Assembly (NCBI GenBank): GCA_029891385.1
Contig: CM057234.1
Coordinates: 19,268,350-19,332,349, forward strand
Origin: Erythroxylum novogranatense
Lineage: Eukaryota; Streptophyta; Magnoliopsida; Malpighiales; Erythroxylaceae
Direction: 5' to 3'
DNA length: 64,000 bases
The notes under the pieces are model-generated. The model was not told the DNA's origin. It did not search any database and saw only the letters and a list, made by a program, of their open reading frames with translations. Below, in pieces: positions 56,420-64,000 of the stretch; within the stretch, counting starts at the first letter, position 1, and every line of letters starts with the position of its first letter. The translations under genes and the position numbers were made by a program.

Positions 56420-59200
56420 TTTTAGATGAAAAAACACATAAAAATTAAAAAAGCTATTAAAAGCTAAGTCGATTCGAGTTGGGATCTGAATCTAGAATAT
56501 TTAAATTTTAGATTTGGCGATTCTAACAGTGATGGACAACTAGAAATGGTGTCGGAAAGCAATGGTGTCCAGTGGTGGTGTGGTTTGTTTACGGTAAGGA
56601 GAGTGGATAGTAGCATGCTGCATGACCATGACCTCATGAAGAAAGTAGAAGGAGAGTGGTGCGGTAACAAGAAGAGTAGAGAGATAGTCGCTGGAGATGG
56701 AGAGGAGAGTCGTTGCTAGAGAAGGAGAGGAGAGTCTACTCCGCCAGAGAGGAGAACAAGAGAGACAGTAGGAGTATCTGAAAGAAGGTGAGAGAGAAAT
56801 GAGAGGGGGAGGGAGGCAGAAGTAGTTCGGGGGGTCATTTCTTTTAAAATTTTTTATATTTTGCCAGTAACGACGATCAGTGCCCAGGGTTTTCTAAACT
56901 GGAAGAAAAAGGGAATTTGGCCATAGGTTTGAGATATGGAGTGTTTAGCAAATATTATAGTATATCCTAGGTTCGAATTAGGATGGTTTGGCTCTTGGAT
57001 TAGTGTAATCCGAAATCTAAATATAGAGTATTTGGTTATTGGAATAATGTATTCCAAACTAGGACTTGGGATTTTGGTTCTTAGATTAGGAATAATCCAA
57101 TTTTAGAATATCCCATATTCAATTAATAATTTGAAAGAGTTTTAAAATTTAAAATTAATTTAAAATTGAATCAATTGTTTTCTTAATTTTATTAATATTA
57201 ATAATAAAATTGATCCTAATTTAAATTTTGAAAGATGTTTCTAGAATTGGAAAATATTTCTTAAGTAATTAAGAAAGAAGTTTTAAATTAAATTTATTTA
57301 TTTCAATTGATTGAGATAAATAAATTTAATTATTTTATTATATAGAGAATTATTATTCTATTTATTTAGAAATTATTTCTTTATTTATTTTAATAATAAG
57401 ATTCTTGATTTATTAGAAAAGTACTTTTCTTGATTAAATTTGAAAATGTGTTTTTATTTATTAGTAAAAATGAGCTTTTTTATAAATTTTTGAAACAAGG
57501 TTCAAATTTATTAAGAAAAGATTTTCTAATTAATTAAAATATTAATCTCTAAATAAATATTATAAAAGACTTTCTTGATTAAATTTAGAAATATTTTTAT
57601 TAAAGTAAGAAAGTGAGATATTATGAGTCATAAGCTTTTATTGGAGTTGTTTATATTGTGTTTAGGGTGTTCTAACATTAGGATTTCTCTTTATTATAAG
57701 GAAGATTGTAAAGAGTTTCTCTTTATTGAGAAAAGATTGTACAAAGGTTATTTTTCTCCTTGAAAGAAAATTTATAGTGACATTTCAAGAAGAGTGTTGA
57801 GAGTGGACATTAGAAAGTGTTATTTCCTGAGCTACTGTAAATTAGTTTGTGTTTCTCTTTATTTACCCTTTTACATTATTACTTAAATGTGTTATTGACA
57901 TTTATTATTTTATATCATATTTTCATATTTTATAAATTATTCTCATTAATGATTATTCTAAAGTTTATCTTATTTAAAATATATCAACACTCAATTCAAC
58001 CCCTTTTAGGTGCCATTAAAGACTAACAACTAAGAAATGTTAAGTCTTTACATAATTCAAGGAAAATCACCTTTTTTGTATTATAGAATTTTAACTCTGG
58101 TAAATGGAGAGTATTATGCAATTTAGACTCGATGACTAGAACTGTATAATGTATTTCATGCATAGTATCATTTGATACATTAGCCAATGATAGGTTCTAT
58201 CCATAATCCTTCTTAACAAGAATCTTATATGCACCATTCATGTCTTGCGTAATGTAAGGGTCATAACCCTTAGACAAGAGCTTGTTTCATATAATGATTG
58301 GTCTTCACATTGTAAGAACTAAGTACCCAACTTGAAAATTCTTAGTCTTAAGTTGTTGGTACTCTAATTATCAAACCATTTTTCATCCCCTAGGCCTCTA
58401 TTAAGCATTTAGGTCCCCCTTGGAACTACTACAAGTAAGTGCTTCCAAGTGATTGAGTACCATTTTTGGTTACATTGTTGACAAAATACCATCATTCCTT
58501 TCTCCAAAATCTTAAGATAAGGCTAACTAGAGCAATTAGTCTTGAAAGAGTTCTAATTAACCAAAAAGACCACTTTTTGTTCTCCTTATAGTCTAAGGAA
58601 AATGTTTTTAAAGATCCTTGTATAAAGTCCCTAGTTATCTCTTGATAAGCCAAAATTACTTTATGTATGGAAAGCAAGAATATAATTAGACAATACCAAG
58701 CTTCACTTAGTTCCTATCTAAACATACTTTAATACTATACATCTAGAATGTTGAAGCACGACAAGATTGAGCTACTTGGCTAACTCAATTGGAAAACTAT
58801 TGTGTGTGGGTGGTAATCAACTACTCTAGAAAGTATAGGTTTCGTGAGGATATGCATTAAGATCAATATAAACAAGAAACTTCCAGACTCTCTAAAACAA
58901 CTTGGTAAAGGTTAAAATCTTAGTCATTTACTAATGGAGAACCTAAAAATAAAGAAGAAACTATTTAGAATTCTACAAGTAGGATCTCTAGTAAGGGAGA
59001 CAGTGATGAATTAGTAAGTAAAATCAAGCTATAAAAAAGAAACAATAATAATGTTGTCTTAAATCAAGAATTTGCTTCAAACTATGCACAAGAGTGATGC
59101 TTATTAGATCTAAAATCTAATCATAATTTGACGATAAGAAATGGATGAGACTCTTTTAAATGAATAATTTTATATTCACCACTTTTTCTTTATGAATACT
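56420..59200. other. AT-rich intergenic region
   Basis: A purine-rich block (56640-56820, GGAGAGGAGAG-type) precedes strongly AT-rich sequence to about 58000. A stretch ending CAACCCCTTTTAGGTGCCA near 58014 resembles the end of a Copia LTR but has no partner in the window. No coding domain is recognised between 58.0 and 59.2 kb. Confidence 0.35.
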
Positions 59201-59816
59201 AGAGACTAGATGAGAAAGAGGTGATGACTATAGAGGAGCCTCTCTTTATAAAGGAAGTAGGAGCTTACCCCAATGCTATCAATGAGCATCCTCCACAAGA
59301 AGCTAATGAGGTAATAGTCACTTGTGAAGGATCCAAATTCACATATTTATCGATGAAGTTTGGAAGGAAAAGAAAGTTAAGAGAGATAATTCTCCCTCTA
59401 AACGTCATTAGTGGGAATCGTAACTTAGAATATTAGGGTCTCAATAGCCTATTAAGTAATATATAATACAAGACTACCTTAAATGATTAAAACCTTTCAT
59501 TTTAGATTATTAGAAACAAAAATCAAAGAAGAAAATTGTAATAAATTATAGTTATTTTAAACTAAATAGAAAATCATTATTAATCATAGAGCTCATAGTA
59601 GAAGACTACCTTAAATCATTAAAACCTTTCATTTTAGATTACTAGAAACAAAATCAAAGAAGAAAATTGAAATAAATTATGGTTATTTTAAAATAATTAG
59701 AAAATCACTATTAATCATAGATCTCATCATTATGGTAGAATCGATCAAGCTTACAATGTTAACATGAATAAACTTAAAACCTTATCATCGATTAAGTAAT
59801 TCACATCTATGCTATT

Positions 59817-60167
59817 TTGAAAGCCATTAGAAGAGAGGTCTACTTTAGTTTTGTATATGTAGTCAATAATTCATTTCAAAAAATCTCCAAGTGGAAATAT
59901 TTGATGAACATTTCTTCAAGTATGAACTCTCTTTTGTTAATCATAGGTGATTTTAATTGCACTTTATTCAACTCAAAGTCTAAAGGAAAATTGGGCTCTA
60001 ATGATTTCTATAATAATTTCAAATCTTGTATGAGGCAACTTGAACTCATAAATCTTAACTATGAAGGAAACCTCTTCACTTGGTGTAATAAGAAACAAGG
60101 GAAATGGTTCTTTAGAAGGAAACTTGAATGGGAACTTATAAATCAAAGGTGGTTAGTTAAATTCTAA
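59817..60167 (+). pseudogene. LINE endonuclease C-terminal part
   Basis: LLLIIGDFNCTLFNSKSKGK carries the conserved GDFN motif (59946-59957). LINLNYEGNLFTWCNKKQGK matches the 'LxDLxxxGxxFTWxN' block of LINE endonucleases. It is open for 116 codons but isolated from its N-terminus. Confidence 0.82.
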
Positions 60168-60751
60168 GGTAACAAGACCATTTCCAGTTCTCCTTTAACT
60201 TTAAATCATACTTATGTGGAGACCTATAGTCTAATAGTTCTTTATACTTAAGTAACTCCCTTCAGATTCTTCAATTTCTTGGTGAAGCATTAGGGATTTC
60301 AAAAAGTAGTTCTAATGGAAATTAACTTGTTAGTGGATGGATCTGAATAATATAAGTACATTAAAAAGTTAAGACAAGTTAAAAAGAATCTTAAAGCTTT
60401 GTATGGAGACTTTATTAGTGTAGATAATTTAGATATGAAAGTAGGTAAGAGAGCCTTTTCTAAAGTACAAAATAATATTCAAAATTAACTTTTGAATTTA
60501 AGCATCAAAGGAGATGAAAAAGCTACCCAGGATAAATATATCACAACATTTTATGCTCACCACTCCTTTATAAGAGAAAAGTCGAGGATATAATGGTTAT
60601 CAGAAGGTGATATAAATTAAGATTTTTTTATAAAGCTATTATAGCAAAGAGGAATGCTAATGAAATCATTACTATAATACTAGATAATAGAACAATGATC
60701 TAGGTTTAAGAGGATATTAAGAAACAAGTTTTAAATCATTTCAAAGGTTCT

Positions 60752-61421
60752 TTGGGATCTAATTCATTCTACCATGCTGTAGTCACTAAGGTAAACTCTT
60801 TCACTCCTAAAGTTATTTCTAAAAACCAAGCTATTTATCTTAACAAACTAGTAACTAAAGTTGATGTGGAAAATGGTATAAAATCTTTCAATCCTAAGAA
60901 AGCCTTAGGCGTTAATGAGCTCAATACGTTCTTCTTCAAGGAATGTAAGTAATGAACTAAAGCTTAACTGACTAAGTCTATTTTAGAATTCTTTAATACT
61001 AGATTGTTATATAAGGAAATCAGTTACACACACTTTCTTGGTTTTGAAAATCCTTACTTTTAGTTCTTTTAAAAACTTCAGACCAATTACATGTTATAAC
61101 ACCCTTTATAAGTTCATTTCTAAGATATTATTATCAAGATTGAACTTTATTATGAGTACTTTCATAAAGAAATCCCAAGGAGCCTACATTAGTGAAGAGA
61201 CATTAAGGATAATATTCCTTTTGGCTCGAGAACTTCTTAAGGCATACCAAAGGGAGGCTATAAGAAAGTGTTGTGCAATTAAAATTGATTTAAGAAAAGC
61301 TTTTGACTCTATTAATTAGGATTTTATAATTTACTAAATGGAAGCTTTTGGATTCCACATAAACTATATCTATTGGATAAAACAATTACTACTCCCTCGT
61401 TTAACATTCATGTGAATGGAG
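60752..61421 (+). pseudogene. LINE reverse transcriptase, upstream part
   Basis: VENGIKSFNPKKALGVNELN (family 'AxFSxxPxKAPGxDGF'), then FKNFRPITCYNTLYKFISKI, FIKKSQGAYI and AIKIDLRKAFDSIN (motif A with catalytic Asp near 61290). It breaks at 61421, within 'HVNG', at the solo LTR. Confidence 0.85.
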
Positions 61422-63526
61422 TGTTGGATCGAAAAAACAAAGCATGCTATATTTGGAGAAACGGTATATTTCAAAACTTTTAAGAAATCATTACTTGTAG
61501 TTGAAGCAACAAATCCAAATCATCGTGCTAATCCATACATGATATGATATAAGGATAATAAAAAATAAACAAGATAAGGAGTATTACCGACTCCTTTGCT
61601 ACAACTTTAAATCCTCGCTGCGCTATCATCTCTTTCTTCTTGTATCCAAATCCTTTGCCTTTGAATCTTTTCCTTTAGCAATCTACTTTCTCCTTGTTGT
61701 TGTATCCTAAACCAATTAGATTTACCACTTGTTCTTCAAGGAAAATTAGGTTAACAAAATCCTTTGGTGGGAAAGGAGAAGAAATGTTTGGAGGAGATTT
61801 TCTTAGAAGAAGAAGAACCAAAAATGAAACTCTTTCAATTGGTATTTTAGGTTCTACCTTACATGAAAGGAGAGAAGGTGTCAAGAACATGCAAGATGTC
61901 TTTCTTACACTCCAATTTCAGTTATGCATGAAGGGAAGAAGAGAGAGGCATCCAATGCATCACTTCTTGCATTAATCAATCATAAAATTGCCAATAAATG
62001 AGACTCTCTTCATTTATCTTTAAAATGACTATAAGAAAAGACTATAACCTAAAATTGAATAACCAATTTCGGTTTTGGCAAGAAGAAAGAAGGAAGATGG
62101 TCCATATAATGTACATATTTCATCTTTATTCTAATGAATGCAAATAGGTTACATGCTAACATTAACAGACAACCATTAAACCATTTAATGGTAAGTTCAT
62201 AACTTCATTTAATGATGATAAACCATAATAAAGACCATCTTTATTTTAACATTTTAATGTCAAATGTGTAGCTTCACATTTCACCTAACAAAATCGAAAT
62301 TACTACTTCTCCTTTTAAAAAAATTGTTTTAATATAATTAATCTAATTAATTACATTAAACCAAAATCTAGCCCATTTCTAAATGTACATTTGGTCTTCT
62401 AATTAACCATTAATTAGACCAAGCCCAACATTCAATTATGGGCTTCTAAAACCTCCATTTATATTTCTTAGCTTGATAACCTTCCTTAAAGCCAAGTGGA
62501 GAATCTTATTGGACTTTGATAATTCAAGCTCCAATAAGCCCAGAATTAATTTAATCTCATTAGAATTAATTCTAGCTTATTAACTAAATGTCATTCCACT
62601 AAAGAAAATTAGTTGAACTCTTGAATTATTAAATATTATGAGAATACATATTTTATGTCCAATTGCAAACCCTATTTAGAACCTTATTATAGCCATTCGC
62701 ACAATAAAGAGTAAAATTACCGTTTTGCCCTTATGTTGGTTTTTCCTTCTGGATCTCCCGTTTTACATTATATGATGATTAACACACAAGATCTCATCTT
62801 AGTGTCAAGACTTGATGGGTAGCTAGTCCATCAAACTACTGGCGCCAGTTTAATCACCAAATCCCCTTAAAACATCTATAAGTGATGATAACATTATAAA
62901 CTCTTTATTTGAGTGAATGTTTCCTGATACATGTTTCAATTAATAATTCTAACATGTAGACACTGGATAAATAGTCTGTAAAAATCCATTCTGATCATAT
63001 CAAGAATTATAATGAAACATATATGAGTTCACCACTCATCAAGATTATGATTCATAATAAGTGAATGCTTAAGTTGTATATTTTAAGATTAAAGTAACGA
63101 CCCACTTTATTCTTGAAAACATACTTGATTCTAGATTCATTTAATAGTGCCATTATCGATAGTCTACTACTATCGTGATATGAAACTCATCATTCCCTTT
63201 AAGTAAACTCCGTTACTTATGGAGATAAATCGCAACACTATAGTCTCAACCATAATAAAGTGACCAACTTGATTATTCAACTGTGAATCAATTAATTCAG
63301 ATTCTAATAATATACATGTTTCCCATACATCTCTATGTATATGTATATTACTTACAAAAATATCTTGGTACCTTTTGACCAGATATATAATGCTCACGCA
63401 GATAAAACCAAACTCTTTTGTTTTATTAATAATAAATATTTCCATTACAAAACTGTAACTAAAGAAGATAAAGTTACATGTAAATACACTTGCTTTCCAT
63501 GGAACTATATTTACATAACTCCAACA
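61422..63526 (+). mobile_element. Solo LTR, copy 2 of the 2-kb family, with perfect target duplication
   Basis: It starts TGTTGGATCG and ends TTACATAACTCCAACA, as copy 1 at 21571-23578. The flanks are identical TGGAG (61417-61421 and 63527-63531). Excising the LTR restores the LINE codons for VNGEL. No coding content, primer-binding site or polypurine tract is present, so it is a solo LTR. Confidence 0.9.
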
Positions 63527-63531
63527 TGGAG

Positions 63532-63745
63532 AATTAACTTAAAGATTCAAAAGGGGTAGAGGCATTAGACAAAGAGACCCATCTCACCACACTTGTTTAC
63601 TATTTACATGGACATCTTAATAATGCTAATACACTTTAATATATGAGGAAGAACCTCATTCAAATTCCAAAAGAAATGCAGCAGGTTGGATGTTTTTTGT
63701 TTGTCATTTAAGGATGATCATTTAATATTTTTCAAACTTGATCAT
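63532..63745 (+). pseudogene. LINE reverse transcriptase, downstream part
   Basis: It continues with RFKRGRGIRQRDPS, matching 'FFKGxRGLRQGDPLSP', and later LSFKDDHLIF, where FADD has become FKDD (Asp pair at 63713-63718). The frame ends at the LTR-like start at 63746. Confidence 0.78.
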
Positions 63746-64000
63746 TGTAGTGCCCCCGTACCAAAGGGTACACACCGGGACGCCCGTAGATCGTTCCGAT
63801 ACATATCATACGATAAGGGTGAGCTATGAACAATCACTACTGTACTTCACATGGCATAATAATAATAACACATCATTATAAAATCACAAACTTTTTGAAC
63901 CAAATTGTTCCTCATTTCATTTCATCAAAATTGGAAGTTTATACATCTATCAACGATTACTGTATATACATCACTCCAAAAACCTAGTACAACATGCTAC
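63746..64000 (+). mobile_element. Start of another LTR-like element, running off the window
   Basis: TGTAGTGCCCCCGTACC begins abruptly inside the LINE reverse transcriptase, and the GC content rises. TGTAGTGCCCC is typical of a gypsy LTR start. The other end is outside the window. Confidence 0.5.

Larger units (their letters stand above)
59221..63745 (+). mobile_element. L1-type LINE (plus strand), interrupted by a solo LTR
   Basis: Endonuclease and reverse transcriptase domains appear in order on the plus strand (59.8-61.4 kb). The reverse transcriptase resumes at 63527 after a 2.1-kb solo LTR. It is broken again at 63746 by another LTR-like sequence. Many stops are present. This is a separate, more decayed LINE than the one at 14.4-20.5 kb. 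Confidence 0.8.

Noticed and set aside
21571..63526. The two 2-kb LTR copies as the two ends of one giant 42-kb retrotransposon
   Set aside because: Copy 2 has its own perfect TGGAG duplication and sits inside a LINE. No primer-binding site follows copy 1, and the intervening DNA is unrelated transposons.

Overview
The window is nuclear DNA of a flowering plant. It holds one spliced plant gene with plant-type introns, fossils of several plant transposon superfamilies, and a block of nuclear-integrated plastid DNA. The plastid block carries a broken infA copy, which fits a eudicot and most simply a rosid. I cannot name the species. Base composition is AT-rich, and nearly all coding capacity is broken by stops and frameshifts.

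Layout. 1-2 kb: 3' end of a decayed Ty1/Copia element with its LTR. 2.2-8.85 kb: a decayed PIF/Harbinger DNA transposon with terminal inverted repeats and TGA target duplication. It carries a broken DDE transposase, a Myb/SANT-like partner gene, and a third gene joining a viroplasmin/RNase H1-N domain to a C-terminal membrane segment. A reverse-oriented Copia LTR+gag piece sits in its first intron. 8.9-10.3 kb: unassigned, partly gene-like sequence. 11.1-14.0 kb: the only intact gene, a five-exon CREG1-like secreted protein on the minus strand. 14.4-20.5 kb: a minus-strand L1-type LINE, split by a 2.1 kb solo LTR with a perfect 5-bp target duplication. 21.57-23.58 kb: another 2 kb solo LTR; a sister copy lies at 61.42-63.53 kb.

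23.6-49.8 kb is a nest. A plus-strand Copia pol fossil is split between integrase and reverse transcriptase by a gypsy-like solo LTR (TGTAACATCCC...GGGTGCTACA). That LTR is itself interrupted by a 1.2 kb Harbinger-type MITE, a 6.4 kb mosaic of at least 14 shuffled plastid fragments, and an 11.6 kb LARD-like element with two ~5.4 kb LTRs around only ~0.7 kb of non-coding interior. 50-53 kb: AT-rich sequence with no clear gene. 53.4-55.4 kb: a minus-strand hAT transposase fossil. 55.4-59 kb: AT-rich, with a short-period tandem repeat at 56.2 kb. 59.2-63.75 kb: a plus-strand LINE split by the second 2 kb solo LTR. From 63,746 another LTR-like sequence runs off the window.

Functionally, only CREG1 looks like a working host gene. 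The rest records successive insertion, LTR-LTR recombination and decay. The most notable items are the membrane-anchored viroplasmin-domain gene inside the Harbinger element, the giant-LTR/tiny-interior element with unusual one-base differences between its LTRs, and the mosaic plastid insertion.
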